From: Bryobacteraceae bacterium
GTDB lineage: Bacteria > Acidobacteriota > Terriglobia > Bryobacterales > Bryobacteraceae
NCBI GenBank assembly: GCA_019752335.1
Contig: JAIEMJ010000033.1
Span: 62,001 to 126,000, forward strand
Direction: 5' to 3'
Length of the DNA stretch: 64,000 nt
Numbering within the stretch: position 1 is the stretch's first letter; the number at the start of each line of letters is the position of its first letter. A model generated the notes under the pieces. The model was not told the origin of the DNA and made no database searches. It saw nothing but the letters and a program-made list of their open reading frames with translations. This document shows, in pieces, positions 38,608-46,634 of the stretch. A program made the position numbers and the translations under genes.

Positions 38608-38789
38608 AGTTCCGGCTCCTCGGCTAATCTCCGTTGGCGATCAGCTCCCGCTTCGTGCAGCATCTGTTCGGCGCGATGCCAGTGGCGGAGTTGCCGGTCA
38701 TCCGGACGGCCTTCGGCCTCCCAGATTTCATGCGCCAGCTTGCGGATACTGGCTTCGGAGATCGCGGGCTTGGGGTGTGAATGGGTCAT
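38604..38789 (-). CDS. DUF2934 small protein
   Basis: 61 residues. IRKLAHEIWEAEGRP followed by DRQLRHWHRAEQML is the DUF2934 signature (A-x-x-IWE-x-x-G-x-P ... HW-x-x-AE). The function of this small charged domain is unknown. It is upstream of and overlapping the RsbRD-like gene. Confidence 0.82.
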   Translation of the reverse strand: MTHSHPKPAISEASIRKLAHEIWEAEGRPDDRQLRHWHRAEQMLHEAGADRQRRLAEEPEL

Positions 38790-38874
38790 GTCGTAATTCC
38801 TTTCAAAAAGCGCGGGGACAGACGGTTCATGCGAGCCGGCTACCCCCGCGGCGCAAATTGCGCGCCGGAAAACC

Positions 38875-39333
38875 TTAGGTGACGGGGGCCCTTTGCAGCT
38901 TCAACGCCGATTCGCGCAGTAACTTCGCCCGGAGCGCCACGCCGTCGGCGAAGGCACGCACCATGCCGCGGTGCTTACCAAGATCCTCGGCGGCCAGACG
39001 TTGTTTGTTGTCGTGAAAGATGCCGAGCACCGCCACGCGGTCCTTCATCAGGGTCCAGTCCTGCTGGTCACGGCCGCTGAGTTGCGGCTGGGTGGCTTCG
39101 AACTGCTTCACCAGTTGGTGGAGCGCCGCCACGTCGGCCGACATCGCGGCGATCTTGGCCTTTACCTCCGTGGCGTCGTGCTTCTTGTTCTTCAGCGCCT
39201 GCTGCACCGCGGTGGCGTCGCTTTCGAGCTTCTGGGCCGTGGTCTGCATTTGAGAAACGAAGCCGGCGTCTAGCGCGACGGCGGAAGTGGCGGTCAGCGC
39301 GAGGCAGGCGGCGATGGGAAAGAGGTTTTTCAT
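38875..39333 (-). CDS. Secreted helical protein of unknown function
   Basis: 152 residues from ATG 39333, which has GGAG about 10 nt upstream; a longer frame from 39384 reads through this leader and is rejected. Signal peptide MKNLFPIAACLALTATSAVA. The mature part is helical and rich in A, K and Q (MQTTAQKLESDATAVQQAL, EVKAKIAAMSADVAALHQL), suggesting a coiled-coil or helical bundle in the periplasm. No family recognised. A promoter candidate lies at 39391-39419. Confidence 0.68.
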   Translation of the reverse strand: MKNLFPIAACLALTATSAVALDAGFVSQMQTTAQKLESDATAVQQALKNKKHDATEVKAKIAAMSADVAALHQLVKQFEATQPQLSGRDQQDWTLMKDRVAVLGIFHDNKQRLAAEDLGKHRGMVRAFADGVALRAKLLRESALKLQRAPVT

Positions 39334-39390
39334 GGGTGAGATCTCCTTGGATCTTGGAAAATGATGGGAGGGAGTCGCCCTCACAACTCC

Positions 39391-39419
39391 AAGCTAGACC
39401 CCAGCAAAGAATTTGTCTA
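39391..39419 (-). promoter_or_regulatory. Promoter candidate for the secreted helical protein
   Basis: On the minus strand TAGACA, a 17-bp spacer and TAGCTT stand about 60 bp before the start at 39333. Five of six bases match the -35 consensus and four of six the -10. Moderate match only. Confidence 0.35.
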
Positions 39420-39462
39420 ATAGATGTTTTCGCCGAATCAGATCGGAATAGACGATGTATAG

Positions 39463-40365
39463 TTAGGTGGGAAATAGCTGGTCGCGGGCGGCCTCCCGCA
39501 GAGCCAGGACGGCGGGGTGCTTCAGCCGCCGCTCGACGGAGATGGCGTAGTAGCTCTCGCGGACGGCCTCAATCCGGCCGATCACCCGCGCTCCGTACAG
39601 CGACCGGACCTCGCTTTCGATCGCGCTCGCCGCGACGAACAGGCCCGCCCCGCCGCCGCCGAAGGTCTTGAGCAAGGCGCTGTCCTTAAACTCGCCCACC
39701 ACGCGCGGCTGAATCCCGTGGGCATCAAACCACTGATCCAAGGATTGACGCAAGCTGGAACCCGTAACGGGCAGTAGGAACGGCGCGCCGTCCAGGCCGG
39801 TGGGAAAGCGGCCTCGGTACTTCGCCGCCAAGGCGGGCGCGCCAAACAACGTTACGCCGCAACTGCCCAGCAGGTGGTTGTAAGCCCGGCCGCGGGCCAG
39901 CGGGGCAATCGGCAACTCGGCGAGCACTACGTCCAGCCGGTGTTGCGCCAAGTCCCCGAGCAGGTGTTGCGGCGAGCCCTCCTCGCAGATCAATTGCACC
40001 GGCTCCGGCAAGGTGAGCAGCGGACGCAGCACGCGGTAGGCAATCAGCTTGGGCACCATGTCGGAGATACCCACCAGCAAACGTTGCGCCCGGCCGCGCG
40101 GACGCCCCTTCAACACGTCCTGCAATTCGCGGCCTAAGCCGAAAATGTCTTCGGCGTAGGTGAACACTACCTGACCCACTTCCGTCAGCGCGAGGCCGCG
40201 TCCCGCTTTGACAAACAGCTTCTCTCCCAACGTCTCTTCCAACAGGCGAAGCTGGCCGCTGATGGTGGGTTGGGCCAGATTTAAGGCCGCACAAGCCTTG
40301 ACGATGCTACCCTCTTTCGCAACCGTCCAAAAGTAGAGCAAGTGATGATAGTTGAGCCATTCCAT
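39463..40365 (-). CDS. LysR-type regulator, NhaR-like
   Basis: 300 residues from ATG 40365, where the conserved MEWLNYHHLLYFWTVAKEGS begins. The winged helix-turn-helix (KACAALNLAQPTISGQLRLLE, LFVKAGRGLALTEVG) and the substrate-binding co-inducer domain are complete. The start motif and the VGISDMVPKLIAYRVLRPLL segment are characteristic of NhaR-like activators, which respond to sodium or pH and control antiporters or biofilm genes. No nhaA gene is in the window, so its target is unknown. It diverges from the VanZ-like gene across about 40 bp. Confidence 0.88.
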   Translation of the reverse strand: MEWLNYHHLLYFWTVAKEGSIVKACAALNLAQPTISGQLRLLEETLGEKLFVKAGRGLALTEVGQVVFTYAEDIFGLGRELQDVLKGRPRGRAQRLLVGISDMVPKLIAYRVLRPLLTLPEPVQLICEEGSPQHLLGDLAQHRLDVVLAELPIAPLARGRAYNHLLGSCGVTLFGAPALAAKYRGRFPTGLDGAPFLLPVTGSSLRQSLDQWFDAHGIQPRVVGEFKDSALLKTFGGGGAGLFVAASAIESEVRSLYGARVIGRIEAVRESYYAISVERRLKHPAVLALREAARDQLFPT

Positions 40366-40406
40366 GGGTTGTGCCTGCCTCACTATGCCATAATCAAAGG
40401 CCGGTG

Positions 40407-41246
40407 ATGCCGTTTCTTGCTGCCGTGCGCGCCCGGCCTTCCATAACGATCCTCCTCCTGGCTCTCTACACGTTGGCCGTCACCTTGCCGCATCAGCAGG
40501 TGCAGGACTGGCTCTATGTCCGCGTGATGCGTCCCCTCGGTCTCTCCAATTACTATTTCCTGATGGCCACGCTGGCCTGCGGCAGTTTAGCGGCGGCGGC
40601 TTGGCTGGTGATACGGCGACTGGCTCGCCACTCCGAGCGGAGGACGTTGATGGGTTATAGCGCATTTACCGTTTTTCTTCTCTTCGTAGCCTGGCGGTTT
40701 CTGTCCGTGAATAATTCCGAGCTCGTCCATTTCCCGCAATATGCTGTCTTCGGCTTCGCCATCATGGCATTGTCTTTGTCAGTGACGGAAACGCTCAGTT
40801 GGGTGCTCCTGATCGGCGGCCTGGATGAGGCCAATCAGTATGCCGTTATCCATGGGGGCTGGGGCATTCCTTACGACTTCAACGACGTCATGCTGGACCT
40901 GATTGGCGGCATGATTGGCGTCATGCTTTGTGTCCTATGGCTAAAGGTAAGTCCGCGGATGCGGCACTGGCGGCCGGGCGCTGGTTTCGTCTTACTCACT
41001 TGTACCGTAGCTCTGGGCGCGCTGATGCTCCTGACGGACCATGCGCTGCTTTACGAAAACAAGCAACGTTCTGACTATTGGTTTGCGTTGAGCCGGTTGG
41101 CGCCAAAGGGGTTTTGGTTCTACGATCCGACGTGGGGGCCACGGTCGATTCACGCGCTGGGTCCGGTGGAGGGCCCGCTCTTCCTGGCCGGATTGCTCTT
41201 CATCTACGCCTGGCTGGACCGGCGCTTTGAGTTCCGCGCTGCATGA
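40407..41246 (+). CDS. VanZ-like membrane protein
   Basis: 279 residues from ATG 40407. Six or seven transmembrane helices. The VanZ pattern is visible: NNSELVHFPQYAVFGF, GLDEANQYA, then YDFNDVMLDLIGGMIGV. A further C-terminal helix ends in LYENKQRSDYWF and WLDRRFEF segments. VanZ was named for teicoplanin resistance, but most homologues lack a known role and sit in envelope gene clusters. The STT3-like gene starts inside its last codons (4-nt overlap), so the two are made together. Confidence 0.82.
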   Translation: MPFLAAVRARPSITILLLALYTLAVTLPHQQVQDWLYVRVMRPLGLSNYYFLMATLACGSLAAAAWLVIRRLARHSERRTLMGYSAFTVFLLFVAWRFLSVNNSELVHFPQYAVFGFAIMALSLSVTETLSWVLLIGGLDEANQYAVIHGGWGIPYDFNDVMLDLIGGMIGVMLCVLWLKVSPRMRHWRPGAGFVLLTCTVALGALMLLTDHALLYENKQRSDYWFALSRLAPKGFWFYDPTWGPRSIHALGPVEGPLFLAGLLFIYAWLDRRFEFRAA

Positions 41247-43210
41247 TAGGTCCCTGGGTCGCGGTTGCCGCTTTGAGCTTGCTGGCTTTGGCTCTGCGCG
41301 TCTTGCCTCGGCTCTATCAGGTCTTCGGCATCCCGGGCTTCGTCAATTTCAGCGAGACGGACGCCTGGTGGCATGTCCGCATGATGCAGCAATGGGCCAG
41401 CACGTTTCCCGCGCGGTTGACGGTGGATCCCCTCGCGCGCATTAACGCTGGCCAGACGGTGGACACCGGTCCGTTTTTCGACTTACTTCCGGCCCTCCTC
41501 GGCTGGGCTTTCCAACTCTCGCCCGAGACGCTGCAAGTCCTCGCCGCCTGGTATCCGGCGCTGCTGGGGACACTGCTCGTGCCAGTTACTTTTCTGGCGG
41601 GCCGCGCGATCTTTGGTCCCGCTGCCGGACTCTGGTCCGCCGCTGTCGTCGCGACGTTACCCGGCCATTTTCTGGCGACGAGTAGCTTAGGCTTTACTGA
41701 CCATCATGTGATGGAAGCCCTACTTACGGCTCTCCTGCTCTACTTACTCGTGAAGCCTGCGCCAGCCCTCTGGCTGGGACTTACCCTGGCCGCTTACTTA
41801 CTCACTTTTCCGGGTGGCGCGTTCGTCGTGGCGTTAATTACGCTGTGGTATTGGCTCGAAGGCTTGCGAGGCGACACCAGTGACAGCCGCCGTTTCGCTA
41901 ACGCTTGTCTGATCGCCCTGCCGTTCGTCTGGTGGAACCTGCGGCTGTACTTAATGCCTTACACGTTGGCCGCCGTGACTTTAGCGGCGGCTTTGCTCTG
42001 GCTACTGCCGCTCTTTCCGAAACGCCGCGTAGTCTATCTGGCCGTCTCCGCGCTGGGAGCCGCCGCAGGATTGGCATTGGTCTCGCTAATCCCCGGCGAT
42101 GAGCGTCTTCTTGACGTCGTACGCCGGCTGACAGCGTCGAATTCGCTGGCCCCCACAGTGGCCGAATTGCAGTCGCTGACGGGGGTGAAGGGTTACTTCT
42201 CGCTGGAGTACCCGTGGCGCGAGTTCGGCGTCGCCCTGATCTGTACCCTTACCGGCTTGCCGCTGCTGGCCGAAGACGTTTGGCGGCGTCCGCAACGCGC
42301 GCGGACGCTGTTTCTGCTCTGGGCCACGCTCTTCTTTGTGATGGCGATGTCGCAAGCGCGAATGACTTACTACTTCGGCGTCAGCGCGGCTTTGCTCTCT
42401 GGCTATTTGATGAGCCAACTACGCCCCCGCTCCTTCGCGGCCGTCGCTTTAGCGGCCATTCTCGTGCTGCCGAATCTGCGAAATGCGCTGGCCTCCACCG
42501 CTCCCTCCCTGGGCCAGGTGACGCCCGATTGGTTGACGGCTCTGCACTACCTGCGTGACCAGACGCCGCGGCCCGCGGCCTCCTATAGCGTGATGGCCTG
42601 GTGGGATTTCGGCTACTGGATTACCGCCATCGCGGAACGTGTTCCGGTAAGCAACCCCACGCAGAGCGGCGCGGAGGAGGCGGCTGATTTCCTCCTCGCC
42701 ACCAACGACGGGGCTGCCAGGGAAATCCTACAGAAGACGCGCGCCAAGTACATCGCGCTCGACTCGCGCTTACTGCTGCTCGGCGACGGCGAACGCATGC
42801 AGGGCGCGTTCCTGAGCCTGTTTCCCTACACCAAACGCTATCGCCAAAGTGATTATGTCTTTGTGGATGGCCGGCAGGTGTATCTACGCGCCCGTTACTT
42901 CGAGTCGATGCTGGTGCGCCTTTTTCTCGCGGATGGCCGCGCGTCAAAGGCCCCGGCGCGGGCCAACTTCGCGGTGGTCGCCATGGAAGGCGGCGCGCTC
43001 GTTCGCAAAGGCCGCTTCGAGCAATTGGACGCCGCGCGGCAAGCCGCCGCGTCCTGCCCGGGCTGCGAGGTGGTGAGCGAAGATCCGCTGATGCCGTGCA
43101 TTGACTTGCCGCCGTCGGAACTAGCGGATCCCGTTTTTGCGTCAGCCACCGAGGTGCTCCGTTACGATGGCCGCTCGCGCGCGGCGGTGCAGATCTTCGC
43201 CGTCCGTTAG
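41243..43210 (+). CDS. STT3/PglB/AglB-like oligosaccharyltransferase
   Basis: 655 residues. About 12 membrane helices fill residues 1-420, followed by a soluble C-terminal domain. All hallmark motifs of the single-subunit STT3 family are seen: acidic first loop SETDAWWHVR (37-46), DHHVME (153-158), a TVAE sequence at 305-308 matching the TIxE loop motif, R375 in QARMTYYFG, and WWDFGYW (453-459), a conservative version of WWDYG, followed by RVPVSNPTQSG. STT3 enzymes transfer lipid-linked glycans to asparagine of N-x-S/T sequons at the outer face of the membrane. Bacterial examples outside epsilonproteobacteria are uncommon. Coupled to the VanZ-like gene. Confidence 0.9.
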   Translation: MIGPWVAVAALSLLALALRVLPRLYQVFGIPGFVNFSETDAWWHVRMMQQWASTFPARLTVDPLARINAGQTVDTGPFFDLLPALLGWAFQLSPETLQVLAAWYPALLGTLLVPVTFLAGRAIFGPAAGLWSAAVVATLPGHFLATSSLGFTDHHVMEALLTALLLYLLVKPAPALWLGLTLAAYLLTFPGGAFVVALITLWYWLEGLRGDTSDSRRFANACLIALPFVWWNLRLYLMPYTLAAVTLAAALLWLLPLFPKRRVVYLAVSALGAAAGLALVSLIPGDERLLDVVRRLTASNSLAPTVAELQSLTGVKGYFSLEYPWREFGVALICTLTGLPLLAEDVWRRPQRARTLFLLWATLFFVMAMSQARMTYYFGVSAALLSGYLMSQLRPRSFAAVALAAILVLPNLRNALASTAPSLGQVTPDWLTALHYLRDQTPRPAASYSVMAWWDFGYWITAIAERVPVSNPTQSGAEEAADFLLATNDGAAREILQKTRAKYIALDSRLLLLGDGERMQGAFLSLFPYTKRYRQSDYVFVDGRQVYLRARYFESMLVRLFLADGRASKAPARANFAVVAMEGGALVRKGRFEQLDAARQAAASCPGCEVVSEDPLMPCIDLPPSELADPVFASATEVLRYDGRSRAAVQIFAVR

Positions 43211-43214
43211 CGTT

Positions 43215-43694
43215 TTACATGTCCATATAGGGCATCGGGGGCACGGTATGGTTCAGCCGCGCATAGACGGTGAGCGCGCCGCGGTGGTGCGCTGTATGAT
43301 CGGTAATCGCTCCGATGATCGCCATGCGCGGTAGTCCGCCCATGATCGGACCGGGGGGCAGCGGCGTCATCAGTTCGGCGTCGCTCTTGGCGGCCAGCGC
43401 CGTCTTCGCCGCCGCCACCGCTTTCTCAAACCAGGCCCGAGCCGCCGCCAGTGAAGTGACAGCGTTGGCTACGCGGATATGTTCGTCGAAGTTCATATCG
43501 AAGCCTTCCGGGCGGAAAGCGCCTTCGATGAACCAATCAATCGTCTGCGCGGCATGCGCCACTTGTTGCGCCGCCGTCATCATTTCCGGCACGGGCGCAA
43601 AGGTACTATGCGCTTCGGTAAGGTTGCGCGTGGAGCGAACGAAGTATTCATGAGCCGCGGCGACTTCGGCGACGGCTTGTTGGGCAAGAGACAT
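43215..43694 (-). CDS. DinB-family protein
   Basis: 159 residues, a four-helix bundle with three conserved metal-binding histidines: one in AAQQVAHAAQTIDW and two in ITDHTAHHRG. DinB-like proteins include bacillithiol transferases and many metal-binding proteins of unknown substrate. The gene is monocistronic. An 11-bp inverted repeat containing a perfect TTGACA lies about 50 bp upstream (43737-43766), suggesting tight repression of its promoter. An AAGGAG ribosome site precedes the start. Confidence 0.87.
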   Translation of the reverse strand: MSLAQQAVAEVAAAHEYFVRSTRNLTEAHSTFAPVPEMMTAAQQVAHAAQTIDWFIEGAFRPEGFDMNFDEHIRVANAVTSLAAARAWFEKAVAAAKTALAAKSDAELMTPLPPGPIMGGLPRMAIIGAITDHTAHHRGALTVYARLNHTVPPMPYMDM

Positions 43695-43736
43695 GGATGG
43701 GAACTCCTTAGACTTGTCATCTTCGCCTTTTCTTTA

Positions 43737-43766
43737 CCATCTGTCAAGAGGCTGATTGACAGATGG
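43737..43766 (-). promoter_or_regulatory. Palindromic operator containing -35 box of the dinB-like gene
   Basis: CCATCTGTCAA, an 8-bp spacer, then TTGACAGATGG: a perfect 11-bp inverted repeat. On the minus strand the proximal arm supplies TTGACA for a promoter with a weak GAAGAT -10 element 17 bp downstream. A dimeric repressor binding here would block RNA polymerase directly. The same element could also affect the divergent GH113-like gene. Confidence 0.6.
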
Positions 43767-43880
43767 GAGCACGGCTCATCCTTTGAAAACGTCTGCGTTC
43801 GGGGCTGGTTGGCACGCAGCAATTCGGGGTGGTTCTTGTGTCCCCATGACGAGTGATCCCACTCCGATAGACTAACTACC

Positions 43881-45491
43881 GTGGACTGGTTTGCACGCAT
43901 CCTCGCTTTTCTGCCGCTGCTTTGGCTGGCGAGTTTTAACCTGTTCGTTGTGCCGGCCCTGTGGCGCGGCGAGGCTGGTCGCGGAGGGGTCTTCTTTCCT
44001 TTAGCCGTGATCGGCGGGAGGCGCGGCTGGGATCCGCTCACGGTGGCAATTCCACTCTTTGTCGCGGCCATCGCGTGGTTCTTCTTGCGACGCCGCACGC
44101 CCTGGCTCGCCGCGACGTTGATCCTCACGCATGCATTCCTTGGAACGGTCCTCGCGCTGGGGCGTCGCGAATGGCATGTGGGCACCGCTTTGCTGATGCT
44201 GTCGCTGGCCGCGGTTGGCTTCCATTTACTCAGCGCCGAAGCGCGTTACGCGCGCCGTGTCGGCCAGTCGTTCTTGTTATTTGCCGCGCCGCTGGCGGTG
44301 CTTGCCGGAGGTAGCGCTCTTTTCCTTACGCGGTCACCCCGCATCTTCGGGCTCACTTCCGCCTTCGTCCTGGGCCCTCTGTTGCTGCCGCTTTTGGTGG
44401 GAAACTTCCGTCCGTCCGCCCAAGCATTACGGCCGTGGCCACGGTACGCGATTTGGCTGAGTCTACTGGCCTTGTTACTGACGGCGGGGGGAGCACAATT
44501 CCTTGACCGCGCACGGCAGCGCCAACGCAGGGACAACCTGGCGGCGGAGTTACAAAAAGTCCCGCCGGCCTCCCGGCTGAAGAGCTTACATTTTCAACGG
44601 GGAGTGAATTTTACTTCCGAGGGCTGGGAGGGCTACCATCCCGCGGCGGCGGCGAAGTTACTCGACTTACTGAAAGAGCATGGCGTCGACGCCGTCGCGT
44701 TGGTGCCTTACGGATCGATGACCCGCAATTCTCCGAGTATTCGTTTTGACCGCGAGTTGGAGAATTCCGGCACTTATGTCGCACTCGCCAATCTCGCCCA
44801 TGCCCGGGGGATGGCCGTGATGCTGAAGCCGCAAATCTGGGGGACGGACGGCAGCTATCCGGGCGACTTCGCCATGCTCACCGAGGCGGATCGCCAGGCT
44901 TGGTTTGCCAACTACGCCCAGTTTGTCGATGAGTACGCCAAGCTGGCCGAACGCATGGGGGCCGACTTATTCTGTGTGGGCACCGAATTCAAGTTACTCT
45001 CGCGCTACGAGGAGGAATGGCGCAGCCTGCTGGCGCGCGCGCGGCTCGCTTACCATGGTCCGCTCACTTATGCCGCCACGCAGGGCGAGGAGTTTGAGGG
45101 GATTCGTTTTTGGGATGCGGTGGATTATATTGGCTTAAATAACTACTATCCGCTGCCCGACACGCTGGACGCGACGGCGATTGCCGTTAGGGTCGGCGAA
45201 GTCGCTAAGCGTTATGGAAAGCCGGTGATTCTTCCGGAGGTCGGCTTCGCGAGCGTGCGCCAGGCTCACCGCGCGCCGTGGGCCGAGGATGGCCCCGTCG
45301 ACACGGCGCAGCAGGCGCGGTGTTACGAGGCGATCTTTCGCGCCTTTTACGGCCAGCCTTGGCTGCGCGGCATGTATTGGTGGAAGATCGGCACGGACTA
45401 TCGCGGCGGGCCTAGTGACGGCTCCTTTACGCCGTGGGGCAAGCCCGCGATGGAAGTGATGAAGCGATGGTATCGACAGCCAAGAGAGTAG
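43881..45491 (+). CDS. Membrane-anchored GH113-like glycoside hydrolase
   Basis: 536 residues. Residues 1-215 form about seven transmembrane helices and end in a basic linker (RARQRQRRDN). Residues about 230-536 form a TIM barrel of the GH113/phage-GTA barrel type, beginning FQRGVNFTSEGWEGY. The acid/base candidate is E369 (FCVGTEFKLLSR) and the nucleophile candidate E453 (ILPEVGFAS), at strand ends 4 and 7 as expected. GH113 contains beta-mannanases, so a mannan- or mannoside-cleaving activity at the membrane surface is possible. The DUF2809 gene overlaps its last 25 nt. Confidence 0.83.
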   Translation: MDWFARILAFLPLLWLASFNLFVVPALWRGEAGRGGVFFPLAVIGGRRGWDPLTVAIPLFVAAIAWFFLRRRTPWLAATLILTHAFLGTVLALGRREWHVGTALLMLSLAAVGFHLLSAEARYARRVGQSFLLFAAPLAVLAGGSALFLTRSPRIFGLTSAFVLGPLLLPLLVGNFRPSAQALRPWPRYAIWLSLLALLLTAGGAQFLDRARQRQRRDNLAAELQKVPPASRLKSLHFQRGVNFTSEGWEGYHPAAAAKLLDLLKEHGVDAVALVPYGSMTRNSPSIRFDRELENSGTYVALANLAHARGMAVMLKPQIWGTDGSYPGDFAMLTEADRQAWFANYAQFVDEYAKLAERMGADLFCVGTEFKLLSRYEEEWRSLLARARLAYHGPLTYAATQGEEFEGIRFWDAVDYIGLNNYYPLPDTLDATAIAVRVGEVAKRYGKPVILPEVGFASVRQAHRAPWAEDGPVDTAQQARCYEAIFRAFYGQPWLRGMYWWKIGTDYRGGPSDGSFTPWGKPAMEVMKRWYRQPRE

Positions 45492-45826
45492 TCGGCGCAA
45501 TCCTGCTGGGAATCGCCTCGCGCGTGTGGCCGCTCGGCTGGATCGTTTGGGACAAATACCTGGGCGACGCGCTCTACGCCGCGATGGTCTATCTGCTCTT
45601 GCGCCCTTGGTCGTCACGGCCCGCCACGCAAGCGATGCTCCTGATGACTGGGCTCGAAGTGTTCCAATTGACCTTAATTCCGGCACGCTTGGCGGGCAAC
45701 GAGCACTTGGCCGTCCGTCTGGTGGCGAGGTTACTCGGCACGCAGTTTGGCTGGCTCGACCTGCTGGCCTATGGCGTGGGCCTTCTCGCCGTCAGTTGGT
45801 GGGTGAGAGCAAGTCCTCAAGCGTAG
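45467..45826 (+). CDS. DUF2809 membrane protein
   Basis: 119 residues from ATG 45467, inside the end of the glycosidase gene. Three to four helices with the DUF2809 pattern GIASRVWPLGWIVWDKYLGD, then LYAAMVYLLLRPW, a TGLEVFQL segment and LLGTQFGWLDLLAYGVG. Members resemble VanZ in layout and their role is unknown. Overlapping translation with the GH113-like gene suggests a linked function at the membrane. The 3' end overlaps the convergent broken Rpn gene by 35 nt. Confidence 0.82.
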   Translation: MVSTAKRVVGAILLGIASRVWPLGWIVWDKYLGDALYAAMVYLLLRPWSSRPATQAMLLMTGLEVFQLTLIPARLAGNEHLAVRLVARLLGTQFGWLDLLAYGVGLLAVSWWVRASPQA

Positions 45827-46625
45827 TGGCTTCGAAGATGCGCTCACCGAGCCGCTCGAGTTCGGCGCTCGCCAACGTGGCCAACTTCGTCTGCGCCCAA
45901 GCGGGAAGGGGTCCGAAGCGCTTCTCCATTTGGATGCGCAGGATGCGCAGTTCGCCCTCTTGACGGCCCTCTTGCAGGCCTTCTTGGCGGCCGCTCCGGA
46001 ACGCGGGGCCAATGATTTGGTTCTCCATGATATCGATCACGAGCGGCATTTTTTGCTACTTCCTCCCTGACCATCGGTTCCAATTTCCGCAAACCCGCCA
46101 ACACCACTAACAGCCGCACCGCCGTATTGCGTTTGCTCTCCGGCAAGTGAGCGATCTTGTCAACAATCCGCTGGACCACAGTTTTCTTATCCTGAAGCCT
46201 AGTCAGGACCGCAACTAGATTATCGCCCACATCGGTGCTGCCCAGCAGCGCTCCCCATCCAGGTCGCGGACATCTACGATGCGATACCTCGTCAGGAAGT
46301 CTTTACCGCGTAGTTCGGACGGCATCGTCATCGGCGCGCTACCAACGTAGAACAACACTTGGTTGGGAAATTTCAGACGGTAGGTGCCCAGCGAATACTC
46401 AGCCATGCGCAGATCGATTTCGGGGTCGTTGGTGCTTTGCAGTTCGAAGTGGTGCAGTTCGCCCTCGGGGTCCTCGCCAAGCAGGTCCATGCGCAAGGTT
46501 TGCGCCTTCGGCAGTTCGATCTCCACCCAACGTGTGATCGAAGTGCCCGCCAACAGCCGAATCAACAAACTGGCAGCGTCGTGCAGGAGCAGCTTCAGCG
46601 CTCCGTCGTAATCCATTTGGGACAT
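45792..46625 (-). pseudogene. Rpn-family (PD-(D/E)XK) nuclease gene with two frameshifts
   Basis: Three frames together make one protein. The first (46625-46215) begins MSQMDYDGALKLLLHDAA and holds the nuclease core with TLRMDLLG and HHFELQS (D and ExQ). About 46250 a one-base loss moves the reading to a second frame (VGDNLVAVLTRLQDKK, helical). In the A6 run at 46049-46054 a one-base gain returns to the first frame (MPLVIDIMENQIIGPAFRSG, then QEGLQEGRQEGE and FGPLPAWAQTKL). The order matches Rpn/YhgA-like transposase-related nucleases from end to end. As written the first frame stops at TAG 46215, so the gene is broken unless the changes are sequencing errors. Confidence 0.8.
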
Positions 46626-46634
46626 GTGACCTCC

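Noticed and set aside
46049-46054. Programmed frameshifting at the A6 run of the Rpn gene
   Set aside because: A second, unrelated frameshift near 46250 in plain GC-rich sequence also has to be bypassed, so decay or sequencing error is simpler.
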